This document shows positions 23,871-35,400 of a stretch of 64,000 nt of DNA, piece after piece. A program made the position numbers and the translations under genes. Within the stretch, counting starts at the first letter, position 1. Each line of letters begins with the position of its first letter. Origin of the DNA: Tanytarsus gracilentus (lineage: Eukaryota > Arthropoda > Insecta > Diptera > Chironomidae); contig JAXRKN010000042.1 in NCBI GenBank assembly GCA_038502055.1, positions 3,720,001 through 3,784,000 on the forward strand, read 5' to 3'. A model generated the notes under the pieces. That model ran no database searches and had not been told where the DNA came from. It was given only the letters and a program-made list of their open reading frames with translations.

Positions 23871-24758
23871 ATGGCTTTATATGGAAAATTTTTAATCAAA
23901 TGCAGTAGAATATTTACAAGAAATATCAGAATGTCTGTCAATTTCCAAGAAAAAGCTGCAGAGGCAGTGGAAAAATTGAAATCAGGTAATAATTTTTAAA
24001 AAAAAATATCGCAAGTTTTTTATGTTAAATAATCTTCAGAAAATCCTTATTTTGGCAAGTATGCTGAAAAAATTGCTAAAGTACAACAGTCAAAGCCGGA
24101 AGAATTCTTATTGAAACTTCAGAAGCAAAAGGATGAGGAAGAGATCCAGCAGAAAAAAGAGCGTAATTACTCGGAACTCATGAATCCAAAACGTCCAATT
24201 GACACAAAAAAGGGCGAACTTCCTTTCAAAAAACTTGAACAAATAATGAAAATTGAGCTCTTAAATGGAAAATCAGCAGAGGACATAAAAACCATTTGGC
24301 TCGAGTACCATCTTAACAAGAATACCATAGCAGCAGTTATTCCTTTAGAAATCTACAACAAGATGATGGAAATTGCCAGGAAATATCCAACTTTTATTGT
24401 TCCACTGCCAAGATCCCAGGGATTTGAGTTTTTCATGTTTCAATTTGCCGCAAACACCATTCATTTCACCCCATTACTTTGCTTTCAAGTTCACGGCGAC
24501 AATGCACCCGAGTGCTTGAATATTGTCCATTATACAGAATTTAAGGATCAAGGAATTGTGCTAATGAGAGGAGAGTATGACTCTAAAGTTTTAACAGCTC
24601 AAGAAGCTAAATGTTTGGACAATCAGCTTCAGCTCTATTACACGCAAAATGACGTCCAAAAATTAAAGCTTTTAGATTGCTTTACAAATACACCTGAAAA
24701 ATTCAAGCACATGGACATCATAAGAGAATTAGAGAGTTTACAAATTAAAGAAATGTAA
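23871..24758 (+). CDS. ATPAF1: ATP synthase F1 assembly factor 1 (Atp11 family)
   Basis: Two exons (23871-23985 and 24040-24758) encode 277 aa. The N-terminus MALYGKFLIKCSRIFTRNIRM is Arg/Lys-rich and free of acidic residues, as expected for a mitochondrial presequence. The body matches the ATP11 domain: ENPYFGKYAEKIAKVQ, PLPRSQGFEFFMFQF, LCFQVHGDNAPECLNIVHYTEF and the closing KLKLLDCFTNTPEKFKHMDI. The factor binds free F1 beta subunits in the mitochondrial matrix during ATP synthase assembly. Its stop lies only 52 bp from the stop of the opposing 420-aa gene, so the two 3' UTRs probably overlap. Confidence 0.94.
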
Positions 24759-24810
24759 TGTTCATTTTAATCAGTAATCACATAGATCCGCTAGCAATAA
24801 AATGCCTTCT

Positions 24811-26073
24811 TTATAAGAGATTAAATGTTGAGTCAAAGACACTTTCATTGTTGCCATGAAATGCATTTTCATTGCTCCAAATAGAAGAATTAAAACTCTC
24901 ATTGTGGTGGTGGTGGTGGTGATGACGCTCTTCGACCCCTCGGCGTGTGGCTTGTGAGAATTTTCTTTTCAATTCACTTTCTCTAGTTGGCGGCGACCGA
25001 AAAATGCTGCTTTCTACTTCTTCTTCGTCAAAATCCATCGAATTAAAATCCTCATCCAGCCAATTAAACTCATTCTCGTCGGCATTATTAGTAGCCTGTT
25101 GTGTTGCACGTGCTATTAAAATAGACTCATCAATGATTTCCGGAAAAGATGTACGATCTGGAGTTTCAAAAATAAAATCACCAAAATCGATAGATGTTTT
25201 GTTGAAGAGCGATCTAATTTCTGTCTTGTTTTTCTCATTTTCAAGTTGATACAAAAGTGGAATCGGTCGACATTCCGATAGTGATGATGGAATTTCAGCG
25301 CAAAGAGAAGCCCGGGGAGATTGAGTTGCAACAACAAGAGTATTATTTAGTCGATTAATTATCTCAATTAGTGGATCCGAGAGATTTGCGAAGCACGTTG
25401 AGTCAATATTCAAAGCTGTCATGTCTACAATATCCAAGAACTTTTTTAAATTTGAATCTTTTTCCTGATCCAAATTTGCGTTTGATTTTTCCAGAACAAG
25501 AGCACTCACTTCACAATCGATGTTATTCAAAATATCAACAGGGTCTGATATCAGAGGCCTAGATGAATCGCCAAAAGGTGTTGAAGCTCGTGGTGGCTTG
25601 AAATTGCCCGAAAAAAGAGTTTCCAGTGTAAAGTTGTTAGATGCTTTTGTTGGCTCTTTCCTTGCAGCTGGAACTTTGAAAATGGACAGATCCGGGACAT
25701 TTGATGTCTTAAAGTATGTAGAAGGTAAATTAATGTAATCTGGTTTTTGTCGCTTTGCATTGTTTGCTGTCTGATCTTTCTTCTGCTTGAGATCAAATCC
25801 AAGTTTATTTGATTTTGGGATGTTTTCTTGTTGTATTTCTTCTTCCTGTTTCCGTTTTTCATTGTATTTAACGAGAAATTCTTTTTGCAAATGTTGATTT
25901 GTAATGCGTGATGGAAGTCTTTTGTTTTCTTTAATCTCTTTTCCACCGGGAACTCGACTTAAATTGATCTTGCAGTTTTTTTTGTAAGCTAAACACGTTG
26001 TCAATCTTTTGTACCACTCCAGTAGATCGAATGTCGTGCTGTTATCATTATTTTGATTTTGTAATGCACTCAT
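24811..26073 (-). CDS. Unrecognised intronless 420-aa low-complexity protein
   Basis: This is a single open frame of 420 codons starting MSALQNQNNDNSTTFDLLEWY. I do not recognise a family. The N-terminal ~35 residues (FDLLEWYKRLTTCLAYKKNC) look helical and could fold. A Lys/Gln-rich charged stretch follows (KYNEKRKQEEEIQQENI). The rest is mainly Ser/Asn/Asp-rich and probably disordered, with an acidic patch (NWLDEDFNSMDFDEEEVE), a basic SIFRSPPTRESELKRKFSQA and a run of seven histidines near residue 390. Several S/T-P sites could be kinase targets. Codon use and length argue that it is a real gene. The lack of introns among intron-bearing neighbours is unusual. Possible nuclear or cell-cycle roles would be speculation. 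Confidence 0.72.
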   Translation of the reverse strand: MSALQNQNNDNSTTFDLLEWYKRLTTCLAYKKNCKINLSRVPGGKEIKENKRLPSRITNQHLQKEFLVKYNEKRKQEEEIQQENIPKSNKLGFDLKQKKDQTANNAKRQKPDYINLPSTYFKTSNVPDLSIFKVPAARKEPTKASNNFTLETLFSGNFKPPRASTPFGDSSRPLISDPVDILNNIDCEVSALVLEKSNANLDQEKDSNLKKFLDIVDMTALNIDSTCFANLSDPLIEIINRLNNTLVVATQSPRASLCAEIPSSLSECRPIPLLYQLENEKNKTEIRSLFNKTSIDFGDFIFETPDRTSFPEIIDESILIARATQQATNNADENEFNWLDEDFNSMDFDEEEVESSIFRSPPTRESELKRKFSQATRRGVEERHHHHHHHNESFNSSIWSNENAFHGNNESVFDSTFNLL

Positions 26074-26748
26074 TTTAGAAAATTTATGCGAGGGGTTAGA
26101 AACTCAGTGTTAATATCAATTTTAAAATTTCTCGTTAAATCTTAACTCTGATGATTTTTAATGTTTTCCATCATGGTCGTTAGAAATTTTACTGTTTGCT
26201 GATTTTATTGCACTCTTTTGATATTTTTACTAAAAGATTTTTCCCTAAAGGTTTAAGGATCTTTTCTTTTTCCAAAATGCTCGGAATTACTTTTGCCTTC
26301 TTTTATTACTTGCTTAAGAGAGTAAAAAAATGCCGATACAATACGAGAGCATAAAAATATCAAAATTTATTTGTGGATTTATGTCAATTTTAAATTAAAT
26401 TAAAAAAATATAAATGCTGACTATCAATCGAAACTTTTCCTGATTTTTTCCAATTCAATGAGTGAGATTTTGCTAGTTTTACAAAAAAATCCATCACTTT
26501 TGGTAAATTTTTTTGTGTTGAAAAGAACTAATTTAAAGTAATTAAATAAAAATTAAACTTTGCATCAGATTGAAATAATCTTTATTGATACATTAGCAAT
26601 TATTGAAATGACGATTAATAATTAATTTATGAACATGTTGCAATGATTATATTATCCAGCTGATAATAATACTGTTTTTTTACGGTCGTATGTTAAGGGT
26701 GAGATTGGAGAGCTTTCATTTACATAGTTCCATCATCAATTAATCTAT
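26074..26748. other. AT-rich spacer, 675 bp
   Basis: It lies between the start of the 420-aa gene and the 3' end of the NPF gene; both genes are on the minus strand. It should include the promoter of the former and the 3' UTR of the latter. Nothing else is recognisable. Confidence 0.45.
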
Positions 26749-29051
26749 TCAACTTTCGCTTTCTTTTTGAATGAGCTGTTGAGGAAATTTAAATTGAATT
26801 AGGAATATAATTTTGTACTTTTGTGCGATGTGTTTTTGAAAAATATACCATACCTCAGGATTTTGTAACAAGTACCGCAATATATTATAATCGACATACT
26901 CCTTATTCAAATATGTGTTGCCACGTTTCCCAAATCTGCAGAAAATTTAAAGTTATATTTGTCATCATTTTGAAACTACAAGATTTATCAAATAAACGCT
27001 TGTAAAGCTAAAAAATAATTTAATCATGCAACCAATGAATGAGGAAGCATTCTAATCAGGACTAATCTAAAACCTTGGTGTCCTCGCATGTTTTCGATCT
27101 AGCGTATCTAAGTACATTTCAAGAACAAGAAGAAGAGCATGATTGTATGGCGAGTCATCATCATGTTCTGAATACTGTCTGCAAATGTAAAAGAAAGAAA
27201 CAGGAAAATATTTTTGAGGTTTCTTATGCAAATTATTATATTTAAATAATTTGCACAAATTTTTTGAGCTTTTATGGTGCCCAATATAAATTTACATTAA
27301 ACTTTTTATGGACTTGAAACGGCGCTTGCGTTTACTGTCTCCTTCCGAATATTTATATTTCTCGGGGGAAGACTACAATAACTGATAAAATATTTTAAAC
27401 TCAAATTAATATTTTTATCTTTCAATTTAAGGGAAGTTCTTTAGATAGCACATTGTTGTTGTAATTTTTTCATTTTTTTAACACTTTTTTCTTCCTTCAC
27501 TATCAGGGTCACTATTAATTTTTTTAGCTTAATATGTTTTAAGACAAAAACTTTAATTTAAAAATACTTTTCACAGAAAAACTTGGATAGTAAACTAAAT
27601 ATTGCAATTTAAAATGTTCAATGTCCTTCTTCAAAATCTTTAGTGGGTTAACGGGTTCAAAAACTTTAAAACTATATTTTTCGAATGACAAGCATTTTAG
27701 GAAAAAATTATGCAACATTCCCAAAGAACTTCCCTTAAATTAAAGCAGACTTAAAAGTTTAAAAAAAATTCTTTTCAAATTTGAATTCTAAAATAACGAA
27801 AATTCACTGCGCTCTCTTTTTTGTAAAGCTCATTTGTGAAAAATATGTATTTTTAATTAGCATAATAAAAAAGAAACTCAAGAAAAAATCTAATGTCATT
27901 TGTCGATATAACTTATTATAAAAAACGTTTGACCGGAAAGGCGAAAATGTTCCAAAAAAATGCTTATCCTACCATTTAGCGAAAAACTAGCTTTGGAACG
28001 GACGAAAAATTGAGGATATAAGTGATTCATTGTCGGTTGGATTCATTTTGAAAAATTTGGATCACGTCTGAAGCGGTGGTAACTCATAAATACAATTTAT
28101 AAAAAAAATTTGTGAGGAAAATGTGAACAAATAAACTTTTTACCACTGTATCGGGTCACTCGTTAAAGTAATAAACTAACTCAATTCGAATAATTGTTAA
28201 TGACTTTAGAGCTATTGGTGTTCGTGGGTTGCGCTAAAAATAATAAACATATAAAATTTGGTGTTTTTACATGTTTAATTAACCAAAAAGTGAAGAGGGT
28301 GTTAAATTTATAGTTAAATTTAAAGCATTTAGCTTGTGATATAGCGTGTCTAAAATTCAAGGTCTATTAAACTTCGAAGTGTGCTATTAGCATACAAGTG
28401 AAGACTTTACAAAAAAGAGATCGCAAGAGATTAGTTAACCGTCAATAGTTACTTATTTAAATATTGTTCAAAAATATGTTATTGCAACAATATCAGATGC
28501 TTTTTAAGTAAATTAACCCAACAAGACTGGTAGCGCTTATGTGCTCAATTTTTCGTGCGTCCATGTACTCTTGTGTTGACCATCTATAGAGACTTCGGTT
28601 TTTTTCTAAATGGGTTTTGTATTAAAATTTCTTCATCATTCATCAGTTGTGCTTAAATAAATAAATAAACAACTCGATAAAAAAAAGGAGTTCAAACTTA
28701 TGCTTCACCGAAAATAATAATTCAAATATCTTTCTGATCGAAGGAAAAAAAATGTTTAACGTGGAATGAATGAATCGATATGTTATCCATAAGAAATTGA
28801 CTTGGTTGAAAAATAAAGATAATAAAAGCATGCCTTTCATTCATCAATTTTTTCATTAATCATGAAAATTGAAAATTTCACCTTGGTCTTGCAATTCTTT
28901 CAAGATCTTGAAGGTATCTGATGGCATTGGCAACATCCCCAGTTTCATGCTGTTCTGGGTTGGGATTTCCCGAGCATTCCATTATCGCAATTGAGAAGAT
29001 AATGACAAGAAGCGCTATCGCTACCGTAATTCGTCTCGTTGATGATTGCAT
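26749..29051 (-). CDS. NPF: Neuropeptide F precursor with a cassette exon
   Basis: Exons read leftwards: 29051-28882, an optional 27178-27074, 26935-26854 and 26775-26749. Without the cassette the product is 92 aa; with it, 127 aa. The signal peptide is RRITVAIALLVIIFSIAIM, with cleavage likely after ECSG. The short form then carries a ~29-residue peptide ending ANAIRYLQDLERIARPRF followed by GKR, which is the amidation and dibasic cleavage site. This is the NPF/NPY signature (A..L..L....RPRF-amide). The last Arg codon is split AG|A by the intron. The C-peptide is GNTYLNKEYVDYN... ending ESES. NPF is a brain-gut peptide controlling feeding and reward in flies. The short form alone is certain as an NPF. 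Confidence 0.9.
27074..27178 (-). CDS. NPF: Putative 105-nt cassette exon of NPF encoding an alternative RPRF-type C-terminus
   Basis: The exon is bordered by 'tttgcag' and 'gttttag' and enters and leaves in the same phase (AG|A ... AG|A), so including or skipping it keeps the frame. It encodes 35 residues, QYSEHDDDSPYNHALLLVLE followed by MYLDTLDRKHARTPR. Joined to FGKR of the next exon, this again ends in an amidatable ARTPRF with the NPY-type A..L....YL spacing. Its acceptor lies 1.7 kb from the preceding exon and its donor 138 bp from the next. Precursor isoforms with an inserted exon at this Arg codon are known for NPF1 of moths. Usage here is inferred. Confidence 0.75.
27960..28240 (+). 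repeat. Partial copy of the dispersed repeat family in the NPF intron
   Basis: 'ctaccatttagcgaaaaact' matches 'ctaccatttggcgaaaact' at about 36,633. The stretch closes with 'gtgttcgtgggttgcgcta', comparable to 'acttcgtgggttacacta' at 36,745. The middle is diverged. Limits are approximate. Confidence 0.5.
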
Positions 29052-29831
29052 TTTGTTTTCTATACCGGGAGAATTATTAAAATTTTATTAGAGTTGACAT
29101 AAAATAAGACGAATAGGATAAAAATGTCAATTTATTTAAAATCTAATCAATATCAACTATCATGCATGTAAGTGCTTTTGTGACGTCCCAAAACATCATC
29201 GGAGCTAGGTGATTTCCTTTCAGAAAATATTTCTCTATATCGTTTTGCTGTCAAATGTAATTTACTTTTCCAGATCTGATGCACGGTTAGAGATGTGCTT
29301 AATGTAAAAGCAATAATTTTATTCAATTTAAAGTTAAGGAAAGGATAAATGAAGCTGATGCTTTTTAAAAAGTCCAAAGTACTTCGATATTCAACTTATA
29401 TGCACATAAATCAAAAATTATTAAATTGGTAAAAATTAAAAAAAATCTCCACGCGACTTAAAATTTGCCTCTTATTTACCCACATTTATCCGCAATCAAA
29501 AAAACACAGATTTAAGTTTGATAAATTCATTTCCCAGCGAGAAAATAGTTATGAGTAAATAAATTAACCGTTTAGTCACTCAAACCTAACTTAAAAGAAA
29601 TAATTTTGGATGACTCACGGCATTTTTACTAAATTTTTTTGTTTATTTTTGCGTATTTTTTTTAACATGTACAATTTTAATTAACTTCTTTTTGCAGTAT
29701 ATTTTATAATTTTTACATGTTTGATTTTTATCTTCTGAGTACTCACTAATTTTTTTCTCTCTCTGTTTTTTATCCTTTCACTATCAACGTGGAAATTCAA
29801 CTGTTGAGCTTTTTACATGCGGCACGGTGTA

Positions 29832-29839
29832 TTTATATA
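29832..29839 (-). promoter_or_regulatory. Candidate TATA box of the NPF gene
   Basis: On the minus strand the site reads TATATAAA. About 33 nt downstream is CAACAGTTG, a weak initiator. The NPF start codon is ~780 nt further on, and a splice acceptor (ccggtatag) lies just before it, so a noncoding first exon is likely. This is inference from spacing only. Confidence 0.4.
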
Positions 29840-30954
29840 GCATTTCCATAAGGTAGAAAAAAGATAATAAAAGTTGAACTAACGCGGAGGACGAGAGAGA
29901 GAGAGAAAAAGAGAGAAACATGAAAATATAATAAAAATCGATGCGAAATGATACACCTTTGAGGTTGAAACTCATTAAAATGGTCTTACAATAATTATTA
30001 TTTCGGTGGTGACGTTTTCATAATTCCCACTGGAAAAAATTATAAATTTAGAATGTTCGCAATTTTTTGTCACGAAAATAATTAGTCGAGTATTAGAAAA
30101 AATTTAATTAATTTATAAAATTTACTAGTTTTTTGTATTCATACATTATTAGTAGTAAACTTTTAATATAACTAAAAAGTTAACACATGCACATTTGAGA
30201 TGAAAAGTATATATGATATGAAATAGTTTACTATTTTTCAAATTTAAGTGACACTTTTTCCCTTGAGAGGGATTGAGAAAAAAATCAAATATTACCCTAC
30301 ACACTAATTTAAAATTTAAATTTATAATTTTTCCTCCGCATAATTTTCTATTTTCTTATTTTTAAAAATATAATTTAAATAAATATTTCTTAAGCATAAT
30401 ATGCTTGAAATGTTGAAATGCTTAACTAACCGGGATTCAACAAAATTGAGATTTACAATCGTTTTAGTCGGTGGCAAATTAAATAGTTTTTCATATTAAT
30501 TATTGTAATTTGATTGGTGTCTTTTATCATGTTGATTTGATTATGAAAGTACGTAAACGGATGATAAGCACAATCAATTATTTTTTGAAATCTTTTAAAA
30601 ACTCTAGCTCCACCTGCAAGAAAATTTGAGAAGTTCTGTATGAGGAATGATTTAAAAAAGCGGGAAATGTTGAAAATTATTTTATTTATCTGTACGCTAT
30701 TTATAGTTTTCTTTAATTCGAAACAAATTTCGGCAAATGTCATTCGATCTAGGACTTTTTTTAAAAATGGAGAAAAGACGAAAAAAATAAATTGAACTCG
30801 CTAGAAAACGAATAAAATAAGAAACAATTAAAACCCTTATGTGGGGAGTGAGAAACGCATTTGTGTAGAATTAGTTAGTTTGAGATGCAACCAATTTACT
30901 CAAATATGTTTTTCTAAAAATGGTCAAATGAAAAAAACCAATCCTAATGGATTT

Positions 30955-31145
30955 AATATCGAGGTACATAAAGTCAGCTCGGAACCGAGATGTCGAAGTA
31001 TCAGATACATGCAATAAGTCGCAAAATCGCAGTGCCTTATCTTTTCCATACAAACATCAGATACATAGAGACAGACAGAAACATGAATATATAAGTGTTA
31101 AAATCTAGTGTTTCGTTAAATGTAATCGTTCGATCGAACGCATTG
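30955..31145 (+). repeat. Fragment of the dispersed repeat family
   Basis: 'cggaaccgagatgtcgaagt' corresponds to 'aggagccgagatctcgaagg' at 36,668. 'agacagacagaaacatgaat' and 'atataagtgttaa' correspond to the GGAC-run and 'atataagtgttac' at 36,690-36,740. No intact palindromic end block is present. Confidence 0.55.
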
Positions 31146-31297
31146 AAATGCGAGCGTAAGAGTCAATACTCAATTTTTACATCTCTTCTTCTCTTTTTTT
31201 TCAACTAGAAAAATCTCTTATATCCCGTGAGCGAAAATGATAGTTTATACTGACAAAAGTTGCTGTTGCACGTGAGAGTGATCATTGCTTTAAAAGA

Positions 31298-31330
31298 TAT
31301 ATAAAGTCGGTATAGAATGATCTCCCTCAT
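31298..31330 (+). promoter_or_regulatory. Candidate TATA box and start site upstream of the CD36-family gene
   Basis: TATATAAAG at 31298-31306 is followed ~30 nt later by ccctcatatt, a weak TCA-type initiator. The first coding exon is 1.1 kb downstream. This is inferred from position and spacing. Confidence 0.35.
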
Positions 31331-32472
31331 ATTATTTGTGGCGATTTTAGAGCGATAACAACATCAGCAATTCTTAAAAACTCTTAAAAAAGCATGAAAC
31401 ATAAAAAATAATAAATTATATTTACAAAACAGTAGAAATTTCTAAGGACACCGTAGAGAAAAAAATGTGCCAAATCAACTAAAAAAAGTTATAATAGAAT
31501 TGTTTTTAAATTTAAAGTGTAATAATAAATGTGAGTTTAAAATAAAAAAGTGTGGTGTATGGATAAGAAAACAGAAGAATCAAAAAGTCAAAAACACTTT
31601 CATGTTTCATCTAATTCAAAGGATTTTTTTTTAGAAAATGAACTTTTTCTTAAAAATTATCTTTTGTTCACAGTTAAGATTTCATTTGACAAACTCCTTC
31701 AATGACAAATTTTTATTAAAATTCTTAAATACTTATTTAAGTTTTCAATTACCACACTCTTCGCCATGCAAAAGTCGCGTAAATCTGTTTTAGTAATTTG
31801 CAAAAATTAATGTGTTTGTATCAGAAATATTACTATATTATTAGCGATTTGTGAAATATCAATACAGTTACATTGAGTAAAAGACAGTCTCAATGACCTT
31901 GATTTTTTGCTTTAATTTGTTGACACTGTAAGTTAACCAATTATTGTTATCATTCTGAAAGTGCAGTCTTTCCTTCAAGCCACAATACAGCTTCTTGCCG
32001 CTTGCAAGAAATTGTATATGTATGGGAAACCTTGTAATAGATTTTAATCTGTCAAACTGTTGAGGCTCGGTACAGCCATAAAATCATTTATATCAAAAAA
32101 AATTTTAAAGATATGTAATCTAATTTTTTTAGTCAAAATAAAATTAGGAAAATTAAAAAAGTTTACAAACCTTTTAGCAAGACTTCTGAGGCACAAATAT
32201 ACCAGATTTTTTAAAGTGTAATTCGTGTTGCAGCATATATCTGCTGATGCTGTCTGCGTAAGCGAAACAAATTACCTAGTTAATTGATGTTTAAAATGAT
32301 GTGACAATTATGTTTAAAATTAATCTCTCTCTCGTATGAAAAAAATATTCTTAGGTATACGTGATTGTGTGAGATGTGAGGGGGGTTTGTTTGAATAAAA
32401 AATTTGATAACCTGTATTGTGCATATAATAACTAATTTCTAACATATATTAAATTTTTAAATCCTTAGTTTA

Positions 32473-35400
32473 ATGAAAATGACGCAATCCACATCACATA
32501 TGGTTTATAATGAACGGAAAAGGAGTAAGTATTGTTTCATTCCTCATTAAGTTGCACTATATTTTTAATTATTACTTCAACTAATAAAAACTCAAAATTG
32601 CAACTAAAAACTAACTTAAAGAACCAAGATAAAACAAACTATTTTTTTTATTTTTTGTAAATATTCATAGTTTTCTGATCATGAATCTAACTTTTAATAT
32701 TCATTAATAAGAACTGAGTGCAAACCAAGTTTAATTTTTACTATGTTTTTATATAAATGCATGCGCATTCACCGCATGTCAAGTATGAACCATGTGTAAA
32801 AAGGCGAACGCAGTAAAAAAGCGTCCCCATGTTTTTTTACCTAGAATATGAATGAAGTGTTCATAGTAATGAAATCTTATTATTTATAAATTAACAATAA
32901 ATGCAGTGCAATAACTCCATGCTAAGTTGAGGGCAATGCTTTGAAAGAATATCTTACTGAAATCTCAATGTTTAAAATTGAGTCAAGCTGAATGAGTTTT
33001 TTACACACGTAAATGATTATTTCGCTTTGTTATTAAATTACTTGAAAAAAGTAAATGATAAAGACTTTAAAAGACTTCCTCTCATTCACACCTCTCGCTC
33101 GATTTAACATCGAAAGTCACAGATGCCAATAAACTATATTTAAATGCACTTAATTTATTCAATGAAGGTCAATGTTAACGAAAGTGGTATGAGTGTGGTC
33201 ATCCATGATAATTTCGCAATACAGAAGGACGTCTGTATATATTATGTTTAGGTGTATTCACATGTATTCATGCTCAAGGTGATAACTAAGTTGATGATAA
33301 ATTATCTTGACTTTACTATTATCCTCATGCCCATGCGTTTTATAGAATTTATTGAGTAATCATTCAACACAACCTGGTTCACAAATAGCTTGTCCCCGAG
33401 CTTTTCTTCTTTTGTTTGAAAATTTTTATGGAATAATTGTAGGGCGGTCATGTGCTAGGAATTTTATTGGGAAGTTTTTGTTTTACGAAAAGTCCTGTGT
33501 TCTGGATTCGACAATTTTGACCTGGATTTCAAATTTGAAAATCTCTTAGATAAAAATTTTCTTATCCTGGATTAAAATTTGAATGTTCTGGATATTTTTT
33601 TCAAAAACCTCTAGCTGCCTAGTTTTTTAATTAGAGTATCATGTATAATTTTTTGCTAAAATAAGCTGTGCTTACCCATGTAATTCCAGACGTCTAACGT
33701 GTTGATTTTCCAGTCAAATTGATTAATAAATTAGATCTTTGCGCGTTTCCTTAAAATATTTATTCATCCTTCATATGTTGTTATTTTAAAACAAAGTTCA
33801 TTGCTAAAATACTCAATCATCATTTATTATGACGTATGAAATATAAGTTGCAATTTATTCAATTTCTTTTATTAGCATTTCGCGATAAGCAATCCTGTTG
33901 TTTTAAATACATTTATAAGGCTAAGAACTTTAAAAATTGATGCATTTTAAAAATATAAATAGTGGAATAATGAAATCTTGATTCTCACTTTTTTATCTCG
34001 TTTGGAATTTATTAAATATTAGAGATTCTGAAATAATTGGTTATGGCCATTTCGGTTATAACTGGTTTTAAAAAGGTCTTGATCGGTTATGAGATTAAAC
34101 ATTTAATTTTTAAAATCCATATTTTCAATTTTTTGAACCTCAAAATTTGTCTTTCACTTATATTTTTTGCTAAATTTTTCCCCGGGTTATCCGCGAGGAT
34201 GCCTAGTAGTTATAAATAAAAGTATATCCAAAATTTGTCAAATAGCGAAAGAAACAAATTAAAACTCTAAACATTGACTTTATTTTAAGTTTTCAGTCAT
34301 CTTTTACTAAAAAAGTAAAAAGAAGAAGAAGAATATCACTTAATTTTTTGAGAATTTAAAAAATCATTCAATGTTATTTAAAACTATGAGTAGTTAGTTA
34401 CAAATGTGTATTTAAATGTGCGTATTAAAATTGACATGCTTCACACACACACACACACACACACAAAAGTTTCACTGATTGATTTGCATCTGACATCATG
34501 TGCTTTCATATAGCAGAAATATTACAAGATCTTACAAACATATGTAAGAGAGTATCCAAAGTTGATCAACATCATCCGAGATCTTAACTTTGCAAATTTT
34601 AATTTTTTTCTGCTTGAACCGGTTTATGGTGGTTTTTAAGTAATAGTAAAACTCAAGTAGACAAACTGCTCTAAAATTTACGTAAAATTTATTTTAAAGT
34701 TTTTAGTGAAAATTCGAAGTGAAACTAACCTTTAATTTTAATTATTTATAATAAATTTTAAAAAAACCTAAATACATTATTTTATTGTTTGAAATATAAT
34801 TTAAAAGGAAGCAAATATATTTGTAAATTATTTTTGCGTCATCATACTTAGCTTCGCGTTGAATATACTGAAATCAGGAAAACAAAGTGTTTAAAATTTA
34901 AAGAAAGACAAAGACGCGTTTGTCATTAGCAAGAGTGATATTAAACATGATCTTTGTTCTTTCATTGAAATCTTAATTAGGTTGTATTGTGATTTCATTG
35001 ATCTTTGATAGTCTAAAATTTTAATGACACGCCGATTAATTGCTAAAAATATTTTGAAATAATATTTTCCTTTATATTCTAAATCTTTTTACATTTTTTA
35101 CTTCATTAACCACAGGTCTCATAAAATATAGCATTTCTTCAGTTATCTTGTTAACTTCTGCATGTGCCATTGCAATCATCGATCCTCTGGAATGGCTAAT
35201 AGAAAATGTAAGCAATTTTAAACGGTGATAACGTTATTTTGTTTAATTTTTTCCTGTCGGGGACATGTCCTAATGTTACCATTAAATATCAAAAATCCTC
35301 ATCAAATAAAATTTAAATCTCATCCCTTAAATTTTTAATTAAATTCATTGACTTATTTAAAAAAAAATGTTTCAAAACCCACACGTGGGTGTTGCCGTGT

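Larger units (their letters stand above)
29052..32472. other. Gene-poor divergent region between NPF and the CD36-family gene
   Basis: This is 3.4 kb of AT-rich DNA between divergent coding starts. It contains the NPF candidate promoter, a GAGAGA run near 29,893-29,920, a repeat-family fragment near 30,955-31,145 and a TATA box near 31,298 that suits the CD36 gene. Short open frames have no protein signature. Confidence 0.5.
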
